A DNA stretch of 64,000 bases from Anaeramoeba flamelloides (Eukaryota > Metamonada > Anaeramoebidae): NCBI GenBank assembly GCA_027625915.1, contig JANTQA010000026.1, positions 4,960,001 through 5,024,000 of the forward strand, written 5' to 3'. The position numbers and the translations under genes are program-made. Each line of letters begins with the position of its first letter. Within the stretch, counting starts at the first letter, position 1. The notes under the pieces are model-generated. The model saw only the letters and a list, made by a program, of their open reading frames with translations, ran no database searches and had not been told where the DNA came from. Shown piece by piece: positions 1-12,147 of the stretch.

Positions 1-523
1 CTATTATTTAAAAAGAAATTCTAAAAATGAAGGATTATATTGTAAAATTTATCTCAAAAAATATCGTTAATTTTTAAGAATAATTTTTCAATCTAAAAAA
101 AAATTAACAATTTTAATAAAAACTGAGAATATCACTGAAAATTTCAATAAATTGCCTTCCTGATTTAAATTTTACTGGAAATATCAAGAAGTTTTACTTT
201 CAAAATTGATTAAAACTTAGGTATACTACAGGGTGGTAAATTGAATATTGAATTGAAAAAAGAAGAAGAAAAAATACGGATAATATTTTGAAACATAGAT
301 TATAGTCGTTGTCCATACTCTATTTTGATGACTGTAACTGGGATAAAATTTCCAACTGATCATAATATTTTCCAATTCTTGAATATTGCGTCATTTATAT
401 TTCTGATCAGACCCAGTATATATTGCAAAAAAGACCCTATTAGTGAAAAAAAAGAAGAAGCGAAAAGATATTTTCTCATTTTTCAAACGGACTGACCGAA
501 ATTTTTTTTCGAAAATTCTTTAA
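1..523. other. Gene-poor AT-rich stretch
   Basis: No recognisable gene. One unbroken plus-strand frame without a good start runs from about 291 to 492 and has somewhat mixed codon content (it reads ...SRCPYSILMTVTGIKF...), so it may be a fragment of an exon. I could not assign it to any family. Confidence 0.3.
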
Positions 524-3500
524 GGTGCTAGTAAACTAAAAGAAATCTTCAAATTAATTTAATAGCAAATTCAAAACAAATTTACGATATCTTAAAATTG
601 AAATTGAAGTAAAAACTTGATTAGTGCAAAATCAAACTTACTTTCAAAGATATTTTCAGAAATAAATTATTGTTTTTAAAAGTTAGATCCATTTTTCTCA
701 TTTTTGCAAAGTTCAAAATTCAACAGATTCCTAAATACTTAAGAAAAAAGTATTTTCTTTGAGAGAAGAAAGAATCTTAATATCTGTAAAGGAAGTGAAC
801 TAAAATACACTTTAAAAATCAAACCACTTAGTTCTGAATTAATTTAAAATAAAAAATCAACTTAATATCAAAAAAATTACAATAATTATTATACAATTAA
901 AAAAAATATAATTTTTTAATCCTTAGAATAGTTCAAAACAATTTTTTCATTTTATGAAATTAAAAAAAATAAGAGAAAAAAAAACCAAACTAATAGCTTT
1001 AAAATTCTCCCAAAATACTTTTGTAAAACCTTTAAAAATCAACTTATAATTTAAAGAAATACTTTTCAATTTGGTTATTAATAATCAATTATTAATAACC
1101 TAATCTTAATTTTTTTTCAGTGGAGTATAACAACAAAAAGATTAAATGTATCAATAGAATTTATAATTATTTGTCAATTTTTTTATATTTTCAGACAAAT
1201 AAAATCAATTCAAATTCAATAATTCTAAAAAAAAAAAAAAAAATAGATATAATCCAATATCTGATTTTAATACTTAAACTTCCTTTTTTATACTCATAAG
1301 TATTTGAAAAAGATAATTACCTAATCTTTTAACTTTCAATTTCAAGAAAATTTATGAAATATTTGTGAATAAAATAGATGATCAATTTTTTAGATCTTTA
1401 AGGATTAAATATTTGATTGATTTTTATTGTATTTATAAAATAAGATTAAAATTCAATGTTTTTTGTTCATACAGACTCTGGAAAAATACTAAAAGTGTTA
1501 TTTCCCGAATAGAAAAGTTTTTTACAAATTTTCTTTTTCTTGTTTGATCAAAAAATCCAAACCAAAAGGATCTTGATCTTTTTACTGACAATTTCATTGA
1601 AGGAAAAAAATAAACTTCTTTTTCAAAATGATTACTCATTTCTCGAAAGTTGATAAAAGAGTTTACACAATAGGTTAATTATATTCTTGATGTAAATAAT
1701 TCTCTATTACCTTTGGGTATAAAAAATAAATAATAGTTGCTTGTACCTTAATAATTTATCCAAATTCAATAAGATTTTATTTTTACATTTGAAACAATAA
1801 AATACGGATAGGATGATAAGAATTAAAAAATCAGACCTTTCAGTTCTTTAAGATATTAATTAAAGGAGTTTTATTGTAAAAATAATACCATTTCACGAAT
1901 CTCAAAAAAAAATCCAATAATTTGTATTCTTAGATATCTGAAATAATTCGTTTTTATATATTAATTCAATTTCACTTGGTAAAAATCATTATGAGTATTT
2001 TGTTTAACTCAAATTCGATTTTTGAATTTATTTCACTCAAATCAACAAACTTTTCAAAACCGAGTAATTTTTGATAAATAAAAAAATCTAAAAGAAACAA
2101 AAATTTCAAAGAGAAACAATAAAAATAATCTCCAAAACTCAGGCCAAGAAAAACTTTAACACACACTATCAAATATTAACTTTTTTTATCGAATCTTAGA
2201 AATCTAAAAAGAATTATTACATAATGAAGAAAAATTAAAAATTGAAAATGAGAAAATATCTTTGACTTTTTAAAAAAAAGTACCTACTTAACTGATCAAC
2301 TCATCAAATAGAAGAACCACACCCAAACATTCTTCTCTTAACAAAAAAAACAAAACATTTCTCCAACAAAGAGGAAAACTGATTCAAAAATTTTGTCTAT
2401 TCAAGAATCATTTTTTTCTGAAATGCTAACAACACCCAACCAAATAATCATTCGCCTGGAAACCAAAACTGAAAAAAAGACTTACCCAACAACAAATCAC
2501 GTTTCTTATTTCGAAGAGTATGTCAATTCGCTTCAGTTTTCCAATACGAAGAATATAAATGTTGAGACAACAAACGATCCTGAAAAAAGTGTTCTTGCTC
2601 GTGATAACTTTCGTCCACGAAACCAATTCATATGGCTGTTACATTTATCCTTTTGTGATCACACCCCACTGGTGCTGACACCAGACGACATTTGGTTGAC
2701 CTTACTTCAGGGGCTCTCAATCCATATCAACAACAATCCACAAAAATACCGAAGCCAATTTACAACAAGCTCAACAAAAGAAAGTATCGTTGTTGAAAAT
2801 AATAGTCTTGTGCAAGGAAACCTTTTTAGTCCGTGGAGTGAAGTGTTTAGCAAATTCTCCGAAGAATTGAAAGAACGAATTGGTGAAGAAACGCAAAAGT
2901 TTCTCGTCAAGGGCTTTTCTACAACAACGCCAACGATTGAAAATGCTTATCAAATCATGCTAATGGATGTCGTCAAATCTTATTTCGATTACTATACCTT
3001 CTCAAAATGTGGGATACCTGAAATCCGATTGGAGGGCACAGTTGAGGATTGGGAAAGTTTGTATGATCGTGTTTCAAAGTTTGAAGAATATGATCTGGGC
3101 TGGTGGGTGGAAAAGCTTCGTTATGTATTTGGTACTATTGTCAAAACTGTGAAGGCAAATGGCGAAGGATTTGGAGATTTTTGGGATTCCTTTTACAAAT
3201 GGAATCGTGTTTCTGGTGGTGATCGTGTCACTGGGTGGGTTCACATTTTTTTCCCTTATGATAAGGAAAACCAGATTAATTCTTTCTGCAAAAATTTTGA
3301 TTTCGATTTCAGTAAACGAATTAGTGGTTTTTCTGGTTTAAAGCTGAGTTCTTTCCCTTCTGGGATGAGCAAAGTTCCCTTTATTTGGGAGTATCAAAAT
3401 AATAAACTGGATATGGACTTTTATTCTGGATTTACTGGCCTGTTGCAAGAAGAAAAAGACAATGGGGCATTAAGAACAAATATAGGGTGGGCTGTGGCTT

Positions 3501-4843
3501 ATCGGGAGGTTGAAGAGGAAGAAGAAAAAGAAAAAAAAAATAATTAAGTTGGGTATAAGAATTTTTATGGAATTTACTGAAATTTGATTGGGATAAAAGC
3601 AACAATGCTATTTTCCTTCAGGGGGAAGTAAATCTTATTTATTCTTTTTTCAAAGTAGATAGAGCACATTTTTTTGCCAGGATTCAATTAAAATTGATAA
3701 ACCAACTTATTTTTCAACTTTAGAGAAATGAGTGATCATTTTTAAAAAGAGTTCCGTTTTTTCTAATGAATTCTTAGTCAAAAGACTTGAGATTTTTTGT
3801 TTTGATTTTTTGGATCTCAAAAACAAAAAGAAAAAATTTGTCAAAATATTTTTATTTTGAGGAAATTTCGCTTTGAGCAATTTCTGATAGTTTTTATTAG
3901 ACAATAAACATTGAAATTTTTTTCTTATTTTAATAACACATTAAAAATAAATCAAATATTGAATTCTTGAAGATCTAAAAAAATTGATCATCTATTTTAT
4001 TTTACAAATATTTTATTAATTTCTCGAAATTTAAAACATAAAGTAATATACTTTTTCAAATACTAGGAGTATAAACCACAAACCATTAGGTATTAAAATC
4101 AGTAATTTTGTTATAAATCTATTATCTTTATTATTATTAGAATTAATAATTTAAATTATTTTTATATGTCTGAAAATCTGAAAAAAATTGAAAAATAATA
4201 ATAAACTCTATTGATAATTTTAATCTTTGGGTTATGACTAATTCTGCTGAAAAGAATTAATATTGTGTTATTACTCATTGATTAAAATAATCAAATTAAA
4301 AAAGTAATTCTATTGATTGAAAGTTAGGTTTTATAGCTTTTAAAAGGGTATTTGGGGAGAATTTTTAATTTAATAGTTGGTTTTTTTTCTCGAATTTTTT
4401 TATCCAATAAAAAGAAAAAATTGATTTGGAATGTTCTTCGAATTAAAATATTTATATATTATTCAAGTTGAAAATAATTTTTGTATTTTTTTTTAAGATT
4501 AAGTTGATCTATATTACTATGTAATTTCAAAACTTGGTGGTTTCATTTTTTAAGTGTATTTTTGTACAGTTCCCTTTACAGGTAATAAGATTTCAATCTT
4601 CTTTCAAAGAAAATAATTTTTTTTTGAAATATTTAGGAATATTTTAGATTTTGAACTTTTCTAAAATGAGAAAAATAGATCAGAGTTTTTTCAAAACAAG
4701 AATTCATTTCTCAAAATAGTTTTAAAAGTGGGTTTGGTTTTGTAGTAATCAGATTTTTACTTTTTTTCAATTTCAAGAAGTGGTAAAATTTTTATGAATT
4801 TGCATTAAATTAACGAGAAGATTTTTTTCAGTTTATTAGTCCC
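524..4843. mobile_element. 4.3 kb unit with 1.1 kb inverted arms around a DUF4419 gene
   Basis: The stretch 524-1660 and the reverse complement of 3700-4843 align along their whole length at roughly three-quarters identity by eye. The outer tips read GGTGCTAGTAAACT on the left and, inverted, GGGACTAATAAACT on the right. The left flank is TTAA (520-523); the right flank is TGAA (4844-4847), one change from TTAA. The only clear gene between the arms is the DUF4419 protein. Long terminal inverted repeats, TTAA flanks and GG-starting tips resemble the other TTAA elements of this window (Kolobok-like, inferred), with the gene as cargo. The alternative is two inverted copies of a shorter element that happen to flank the gene. 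No transposase is seen inside. Confidence 0.6.
2423..3547 (+). CDS. DUF4419 domain protein
   Basis: Protein of 374 residues. The start is the first ATG of the frame (reads MLTTPNQIII); the frame is open upstream without another ATG. Residues about 65-90 carry FIWLLHLSFCDHTPLVLTPD followed by DIWLTLLQGLS, the hallmark of DUF4419, a domain of unknown biochemical role common in fungi and amoebae. The order of conserved Trp-rich segments afterwards (DWESLYDRV, GWVHIFFPY, NIGWAVAYRE) also fits DUF4419. The protein ends in a Glu/Lys tail and TAA. No signal peptide or membrane span is visible. It lies alone between two long inverted repeat arms. Its codons are clearly richer in G and C than those of the ribosomal genes nearby, which may reflect recent arrival or transfer. 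Family assignment is firm; function is unknown. Confidence 0.85.
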   Translation: MLTTPNQIIIRLETKTEKKTYPTTNHVSYFEEYVNSLQFSNTKNINVETTNDPEKSVLARDNFRPRNQFIWLLHLSFCDHTPLVLTPDDIWLTLLQGLSIHINNNPQKYRSQFTTSSTKESIVVENNSLVQGNLFSPWSEVFSKFSEELKERIGEETQKFLVKGFSTTTPTIENAYQIMLMDVVKSYFDYYTFSKCGIPEIRLEGTVEDWESLYDRVSKFEEYDLGWWVEKLRYVFGTIVKTVKANGEGFGDFWDSFYKWNRVSGGDRVTGWVHIFFPYDKENQINSFCKNFDFDFSKRISGFSGLKLSSFPSGMSKVPFIWEYQNNKLDMDFYSGFTGLLQEEKDNGALRTNIGWAVAYREVEEEEEKEKKNN

Positions 4844-4847
4844 TGAA

Positions 4848-5375
4848 GAACTATTCGAATTTAATGCTCGGTGAGGGTTGGAATACCATACAGTAAATGG
4901 TAAAACGTGTTAAAAAGTTGTAGGTTTTTCTGAAAGTCAAAATAGTACAATTTTTGGAATTATTAACGATTTGTTTCTATATTAAAAAAATATTTTGAGA
5001 TCCAAAATTTAACTGAATTCCCTCAAAAAACATTGCAAATTTGAATTACTAATTTTTTACCTATTGCTGCTGTGACTTTCCACTTCGTATATTTATATTT
5101 CAAGAGTTTAGTGGAGTGGTATCAATATACTTTAATATAAAGTAGAAAGTCACTAGAGTAATAGGTAAAAAATTTGTAATTAAAATTTGCAATGTTTTTT
5201 GAGGGAATTCAGTTAAATTTTGGATCTCAAAATATTTTTTTAATTTTCAAGAAAACATTTAAAATCCGTAAATTGCAATATTTTGACTTTCAGCAAAACC
5301 TATAACTTTTTAAACATTTGAACCATTTACTGTATGGTATTCCAACCCTCGCAGAGCATAAAATTCGAATAGTCC
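4848..5375. mobile_element. Foldback TIR element, TTAA-flanked
   Basis: Both halves of this ~530 bp unit are nearly complementary. The left half begins GAACTATTCGAATTTAATGC and the right half ends with the inverse GCATAAAATTCGAATAGTCC. The arms are about 235 bp and meet near 5100. The right flank is TTAA (5376-5379) and the left flank TGAA, shared with the right edge of the DUF4419 unit, so one element appears to have landed in the target site of the other. Related tips bound the element at 55340-58893. Confidence 0.7.
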
Positions 5376-5385
5376 TTAAAAAAAA

Positions 5386-6058
5386 GAATATTTTGGGGAA
5401 AATGATAATAATCAATCTTTTTAATTAATCATGAGAAAACTACTGTAAAGGGTAAAAAAAACATACACTTTGTTAATAAAAACCTTTTACTATTTTGATA
5501 TAGGTTAAAAATAATTATTGCGGTATAACTGTTAAACTCAAATTCATAAATTGAAAATAATTTTTTTTACTTTCAAAGTTGACAAGTGTGAAACTGGTAT
5601 TTAAATTATTAATGGGAAAAAAGTTTTCACTTCCTTTTCCATATTTTCCTTTCATAAATAGAATTTTTTTAATAGGAAGTTATGATTTGGTACTCTCTGT
5701 CAAAAAAAAATTAAATAAATGAAGTAAAAATTTTTCTTATTTAAAATTCAACAACCCTAATTAGTATTTACTCGAAAATTTTTTTTGAGTTGAAACATAC
5801 CTTAAACCAAATAAAAGTTTTCAAAAGTTAAATAGTAAGGATTAGTCCGAAAACAGAATTTCATTTTTTACTTCTTTTTCAAACAGAATCTTTTTTTTAT
5901 TATTTTTATTTGTTTTCTTCAAAAGTTCAAAGACAAATATAGAGTAGTTTTTCCTTCACTTTTTTTATCCTCGAAATTTGTTTTTTTCCATCAATTATAA
6001 AATTAAAGTAAACAAAAAAAAAAAAACCTGAAAACAAAACAATAAACGATCTTAATAC
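5386..6058. other. Intergenic, low complexity
   Basis: Very AT-rich with homopolymer runs. Downstream exons of the minus-strand gene at 6059-6255 may lie here, but none was recognised with confidence. Confidence 0.3.
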
Positions 6059-6255
6059 TATTTCTAGTGGGTTGTTGCCCGACAAAACCAAGCAAAACTT
6101 TGACTGAGAAGTCGCCTTTAATCACAAAACAATCTTCACCAAAACCAATTGTATTCTATTTTTTCTTCTTTTAATTTTTTTTTGATTTTCTTTTCAATTG
6201 ATAATTGAATAATACCTACCAACACAATAAACATAATTCTTTCGAACCACTCCAT
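6059..6255 (-). CDS. Probable first two exons of an unidentified gene
   Basis: On the minus strand an ATG at 6255 opens 12 codons (MEWFERIMFIVL). A GTAGGT donor follows, then a 64 bp intron ending AAATAG (6156-6219), then an exon from 6155 to about 6059 reading NTIGFGEDCFVIKGDFSVKV and on through LLGFVGQQPTRN. A GTATTAAG donor follows. The second exon is far less AT-rich than its surroundings and is open in one frame, which argues for coding function. An in-frame TAA just upstream of the ATG supports the start. The protein was not recognised and later exons were not found. It is partial. Confidence 0.4.
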
Positions 6256-6326
6256 CTCTTAATAGAAAGACTCTCAAAAGAAAACCTCTCAAAAGAAAAT
6301 ACGCCAAAAAACTGTAAATAATTAAT

Positions 6327-6357
<31 letters not shown>

Positions 6358-6585
6358 CGATCCCTTTCTCCACTTTTGAAAACAAAAACAGATCTAAACA
6401 AAGAAAATTTTCTCAAACTAAAAAAACCATCTCCTTAATTTCTATTTTAGTCCAATTTAAAACAAAAAAGAAAAATTGTTACAGAAAGAGAGTTTAATGT
6501 TGTTTTTAAACGTCTATTAATCCTTACGAAACAAAATTTAAAATACAGACTCTTGGAATCCTTAAACGACAATTATTATCTCACG

Positions 6586-6951
6586 ATGAAACAGTTTATT
6601 CAGATTTTAAAAACCTTTATTTTTTTTGGACAACAAAGACAATGCACGGATCTCTTGAAAAGTTGTATATTGGACGCAGAGAATGTTGAGCTTTTATACA
6701 AAGATTTCGATAAAGAATCTGCAAAGCTTTTTGAAACAATATTAGAAAAAAAAATGGATGTCACCCTGGTTGGTAATGACTATGCTGAGGTCAACGACGA
6801 TTACATCTCTTCAGATTACGAAGAGGATATTTCAGACACAGGCTCAAGTGTAAGTGGCGGTGAAAATTACAAAAAACTGTCTGAAGAGGATTCTGAATCA
6901 GAATCTGTCCATTCACAATTGAGTGGGAGTGATGAAATTATAAAAAAATAA
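6586..6951 (+). CDS. Hypothetical acidic protein
   Basis: Frame of 121 residues from the first ATG. The first half is mixed hydrophobic and charged (MKQFIQILKTFIFFG; QCTDLLKSCILDAENVELLY), compatible with helices. The second half is strongly acidic and serine-rich (DYISSDYEEDISD; EEDSESESVHSQ), as in many nuclear or chaperone-like proteins. The frame is open upstream of the ATG back past 6553, and a candidate ACAG acceptor sits at about 6546-6549, so this may be the last exon of a larger gene. No family recognised. Confidence 0.45.
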   Translation: MKQFIQILKTFIFFGQQRQCTDLLKSCILDAENVELLYKDFDKESAKLFETILEKKMDVTLVGNDYAEVNDDYISSDYEEDISDTGSSVSGGENYKKLSEEDSESESVHSQLSGSDEIIKK

Positions 6952-7853
6952 CACTCAAATACGCAAAAGCACGGAGATTTAAATTCTTTAAATGTTTTTT
7001 TAAAGTAAAAAGAAATCATATTTTTTTCAGAAATTCATAATTTAAATAATTATTAATCTGTAATAAATAATTAAGTTTATAAACCTTTTAAAAATAATTT
7101 TTTTAATTCAAATTTAAATGTAAAAAAAAATAAATAAAATAACTATCTTAAAAAAATAATATCTGGTTGAAATATATCCTGATATATATATATATATATA
7201 AACTAAATTCCAAAAAAATGGACACAGTTTAAACGGTTGAAATAATAGCAATACTCCACTTTAAACCCAATTTACGAAAGGATTTTGATTTTACAAACTA
7301 TTTCATTTTTTGTCTTTTTTGTTTTGTTTTCATTTCCTTTTTTCCAGTTACATAATCTGTTTAGTTTATTCTTTAATTATTTTCAATGGTTGATAGAAGA
7401 CTTAGAGATTAGCCCCTTAAATTGGAAAACCACATACAATTTGTTGATGGTATCTTATCGTTTGATCGATCAACAATTGTTGGTGAAATTTCAACAAATA
7501 TACAAATACATTTTTTGTTCCTCTCGTTTCTTTATTTTAGGTACATAGATTTTTTTTTTTGAGTTTTATATTTTTTTCTTTTATTTGGATTAAAATGATT
7601 ACTTATAAAAACATTTGTACTTGGTAACTTTAATATGTAGTTTTATATTAGGTTTGGAAAAAAATAATAAATTGAGTATTTTTTTTTGCCTATTTTTGAT
7701 TTTATGTGTTTCCAAATTTTTCGAATGGGGTTTATATCTTAATTGATTTACGGCCGATTTCTTAATTTATTTATTAAAATACAAATAAATTTATTATATT
7801 TATTTTTTTTTTATGATTTATCAAAACCTTATAATATGTTTAATTAAACTGTA
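6952..7853. other. Intergenic; possible stray exon near 7346-7540
   Basis: Mostly AT-rich. Between a TTTCCAG at about 7346 and a TTTTAG/GTACAT near 7542 the frame reads a leucine-rich helical stretch (LFNYFQWLIEDLEISPLNW...), which could be an internal exon. Part of it (RC TTAAGGGGCTAATCTCTA) matches the tip of the TTAA element at 19746, so it may be transposon-derived instead. Confidence 0.25.
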
Positions 7854-8253
7854 CAGCTGTTCCAAGGCTACCGTGAAATTTTATCAATATCAAATTTTGA
7901 TGTTGATTTAGATTTTTTAATCTTAGAATATAAGAATAATAAAGCTCATATTAAAAAAAAACAAATTCATAATTGAACTCATATGAAGATTGGTCTTCGG
8001 ATCTGATAAAAAAAAATTCATTTTTTTAACCCAATATTTTCTGTCGTTTCTCAATGAATTTTTGATGTTTAGAGTAATTCTGGGTTCTGAAACTTTATTT
8101 TTTCAAAATCAGAAAAAATAATTGAATATTAACTCATTTAGGATATTTTATTTTCAAATTAGCTTTATTATTCTCATTTTGAACCTTTTAAAAAACTATA
8201 TCAAAATCAAAATTTGATATTGCAGAAATTTCGTGGTAGTCTTGGCAAGACCG
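7854..8253. mobile_element. TA-flanked MITE (CAGCTGTTCC tips)
   Basis: A 400 bp unit with inverted ends: left CAGCTGTTCCAAGGCTACC, right (inverted) CGGTCTTGCCAAGACTACC. Similarity continues about 100 bp inward through a shared TATCAAATTTTGAT block. TA lies on both sides. A relative is at 42326-42828. Tc1/mariner-like by flank; no coding capacity. Confidence 0.65.
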
Positions 8254-8255
8254 TA

Positions 8256-9519
8256 TGTCGTTATTTAGAATTAATCAAGATAATTTTATTAATTTATTTG
8301 AAAAGTATTTGATTTCAATTTTAAAATTACTTTAATAGGATCAATACAATCGTGATGGCTATATAAGTTTATCTTTTAAAAGTTGTTTCTTTTGATTATT
8401 TGTGATAAAAATTCTTAAAAATTGACTGTATTTTTTGAGATACATTTTCCAATTTGATCCTTTATTGTTAGAATTTATTTTTAACTAATATAACTTCAAG
8501 AAGCCAATACCATATTTACTTCTTTTCGATTTTTTTTAATATCAGATAAAACTTTAACCAAATCAAAGGTGGTAGTTGTAATGAATGTGGTATGTTTGTG
8601 TTTAAATCGTTTAAAAGGATATATGAAGAAAAATTTATTGTGAAAATTCAAAAATTGAAATCATTTATTCTCATTTTTTTTTTTTCTCGATTGTAAATTT
8701 TTTGATGCTTAATTAGTTGTTATTTTTTTTTTATTACAAGATAAAGAGTGAATAAATAAAAAAAGAGATTTTTAATGTTATTGAAACGATTTTTCTAGCT
8801 TTAAAAAAATCAAATTGATTTCGATTTAACTTTTATTTGATCTTCAACTGACAATCAATATAAATATTTTTGTTTTACTCAATCTAAAAAGTAAGAATTT
8901 TAGTTGTTTAATTTTTCAGAAAATATATGATTGATTAGATAAGATTCATACATAATATCAAAAATTATTTGATTTATATTAGACTGTTTGTTTCGTATTT
9001 ATTCTTTAAAGGTTAATTTATCAACAATAATTAATGTTTGAAAGAAAAAAAAAATTGCATTTAAACGAAACAAAGTTTAGTAATTTAATATAAAAATCCC
9101 CATAATGTTATCTCTTTTTTTAAAATTCAGAAACAAAAATATTGAAGGGACTAGTTTCACAATAGATTAGCCTCTCATCAAAGTATGTTGTTATTGAGAG
9201 TATAAGATATTTGTGCTACATGGTTCAAATGATTTCTGTGAATCTAAAAAATTTATTACCAATATTAATTGGACAATAAATTTTTACATTTTTTTACTAA
9301 TGATCTAATAAAAAATATTATTTGGGAAATTTTTGTTTTCGATTTCTTTTCCAAATTAAAAATAGAAATACAAATAATAATAGTATTCCAATATTAAAAA
9401 AAAATATCTAGAACTTCCAAAAGTAACTATTTTTTTTTGATAATTATTTTTCAATTGAAAAAATTAAAAATATGATTAGTTATTTAAAAAACAAATCAGT
9501 GAAAGGATTTCAAAACAAC
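8256..9519. other. Intergenic, nothing recognised
   Basis: AT-rich sequence with short homopolymers; no frame, structure or repeat that I could support. Confidence 0.3.
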
Positions 9520-11299
9520 CGAGAATTTAAAATTTAACATTGATGGGGAAATTTTTCTAGATTTCGAACCAATTGATAATAAAGATTATAAAAGATTTCA
9601 AATTACAATTCATAATATATTTAATAATTGGTTGAAAACCCCTAATAACATATTTCAATGGAATCTATCAAAAAAAATCAGTTTTGTTTATTCATAAAAA
9701 AGGAAACAAATAAGTAACTTTAAACTATAGAACAATTTCAATTAATCAAAGTCTGCCAAGATTATTTCTTAAAATGTTCTATCTACCTATCAAGTCTTGC
9801 TGAGAATTTATTCATAGAGCACAGTTTGGCTTTCGAAAAAAAATTGATACTCGTATGGTGGTATTAAACTTTACAAATATTGACAATCGAATAAAAACAA
9901 ATAATGAGAATCGGAATGATATAACTTGTATTATTATGATTAATATAGCTAAAAGTCTTTTACTCAATCATTTTTAAAATAATTAGAAAAACAATAAAAA
10001 AATTTATTTTAAATAAAATTATTCAAAAATTTTTAGTAAAATATTATCAAGGTGAATGACTCGGTATATTCCAAGGGGTTCCCAAACACCTTTAATATTT
10101 TTTATTCTTTAACATTTTCTTTTACTAAAAATAATACTAATAACTGATCCTTGACAAAAAGTTTACAGATGATTTAATGTTAATTATAAAGGGGAATATA
10201 AATCAAATAAACGGAAAACTAATTTAAATATATCAAGTAATTGTTCAATTTGGATTAAAAACGAATAAATACAATAAATAAATTACTCAAGATTCGACAA
10301 AGATTAAATATTTTCGAATTTATTTGGATTAAATTTAATATTTAGTATATAATCTGAAAAAGGTAGATGAAACTTATTACAAAACTAAACAATTATTCAA
10401 TAAAAATTTACTTATAAATTATTTAAAAATTAGATTATTTCAATTCATTACATTAAGTCAATTAACTTTTGGATTGGAAATATAAATCCCAATTCAAGAT
10501 TTTTAACACACAAAAATACGATTTGTGAAAAAAAAAAAAACTTATTTAATCAATTCAAGAAGATTTACCAAATTAGATTCATTCACTAATTGAAATACTA
10601 ACACTTATTTATAAATTACAATACTCATAAAACAATAAATAAATAATTATCAATACAAATAAATCATGGCTGTGTTAAAAATTTTGGAGAGAGCAAAACA
10701 AAAAAATATACATTGGAAAATTTGTTGAAATTTTATTAGGAATATTGATAGATCAAAGGTTAGATACTATCAACTAATTTTATTTGAGTTCTTCTATTTG
10801 GAACAACTTGACTTTAACATAATATCAATTGTTCAAAAAAAATTTGATCAAACGAAAGTAGTTACCTAATTCAAACAATAAAATGAAAAGAAAAACGAGT
10901 AGATGAAAAAATGATTTTCATATTTTTCAAAAATCAAAATTATCTCCAATTTCAAGGAAATTGTATTATTATGATTGTTTGGAACAGTTTTAACTATTTG
11001 GAAATTTTTGAATTTTAGTTTATAATTATAAAATAGCAACAGTAAACTATTTAAACCCTTGGATTAATATATGTATTGCTGAAATATTCAAAATAACCAA
11101 AAACATGCCAGTTCTTATTTATGAACAGAATTTAAATTCGAAAATATGGCAACCCCATTAATAAAAAGAAATTCAGATTCAAAAATAAATTAAAAAAATT
11201 ATCTCTGCCCTTTTTGATAAATTAATAAAATTTAATCAATGAATAAACAATAAAATTAATTAGAAGTAGCAGAGTTTAAGGCTTCCTAAAAAAAAAAAG
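9520..11299 (+). pseudogene. Non-LTR retrotransposon (LINE) reverse transcriptase remnant
   Basis: Decayed reverse transcriptase on the plus strand, readable only by changing frame at many stops. Landmarks come in the right order for a LINE RT: an N-terminal block near 9700-9740 ending NYRTISIN (for NYRPISL), AQFGFRK at about 9820-9840, IPRGSQTPLIFF near 10066-10100 (for the P-QGSPLSPLLF block) and FTDDLMLI at about 10162-10185 in place of the catalytic YADD box. A run of A at 11287-11297 may be the remains of the 3' tail. Catalytically dead. The 194 bp MITE at 11318 begins just beyond it. Confidence 0.7.
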
Positions 11300-11317
11300 A
11301 AATTTATAATTATAATA

Positions 11318-11511
11318 CAGTCAGTTCCACTTTTAAGGCACAAACTACAATGAAATTTAAGACATGATAAAAATCTCAAATTAAGGCAAAAAAGTCAGAT
11401 TCCAGTAAAATAAATTGTAAAAAAAAATTAGAAATTTTGTGCATTAATTTGAGATTTTTTTTGTGCCTTAAATTTCGTTTAAAGTTTGTACCTCAAAAAT
11501 GGAACTGACTG
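11318..11511. mobile_element. CAGTCAGTT MITE, copy a
   Basis: Inverted ends CAGTCAGTTCCACTTTTAAG and complement, flanked by TA. Each arm repeats the TTAAGGCA core. Somewhat diverged from the copies at 54-62 kb, therefore older. Confidence 0.75.
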
Positions 11512-11600
11512 TAGAACAGAGTTGTTGAATTCTATTGGTAGGGAGTACACGAATATATTAATATAGTAAAAAACGAAAAATGTTTCGCAATAATTAAAAA

Positions 11601-11604
<4 letters not shown>

Positions 11605-11647
<43 letters not shown>
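11605..11647. repeat. AT dinucleotide microsatellite
   Basis: About 21 uninterrupted AT units. Confidence 0.9.
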
Positions 11648-11651
<4 letters not shown>

Positions 11652-12147
11652 AGCACCCCGGATTTGCCTAAATTTCATCAAGTTTTTTAAATTAGATTTA
11701 AAATGATATTGATCTACTAATATATTCATTTTCTTATTTGTCTTTAATCCAGATTTTAATTATAATAAAAAGTCAAAATAGTTCAAAGATAAAGTAGTTA
11801 AGTTATTGATTTTTTTTTTGAAATTGAAAAAAAAAATAATAATTATTCATTTTTACATTTTTTTTAAAGATTTTTATTTTTATTTTATTTTTTTAAATTA
11901 GAAATTTTATTACATTAATAGTAATTCAAAACTCAAAACATTGATTTATTAATAATAACCACCAAAAATTTTTGCTAATTTTATGATAAATTAAATAAAT
12001 AAAAAAAATAAATTACTTTAAAATTTATTTTTTTTTTTTAGAAAAAATATCAATAAATATCCAATTCAGAGAAAAATGAAATTTATTTCTTTATGCCAAA
12101 ATAAAATTTTTAATATGATTAATTTTCTAAAACTTTTATTTAAGCAA

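Noticed and set aside
6194..6416. Longer minus-strand frames with a poly-Lys run
   Set aside because: Driven by a run of A; the short spliced reading from 6255 explains the coding-like part better.
11532..11729. Frame over the AT microsatellite (Ile-Tyr repeat)
   Set aside because: Translation of a dinucleotide repeat; no coding evidence.
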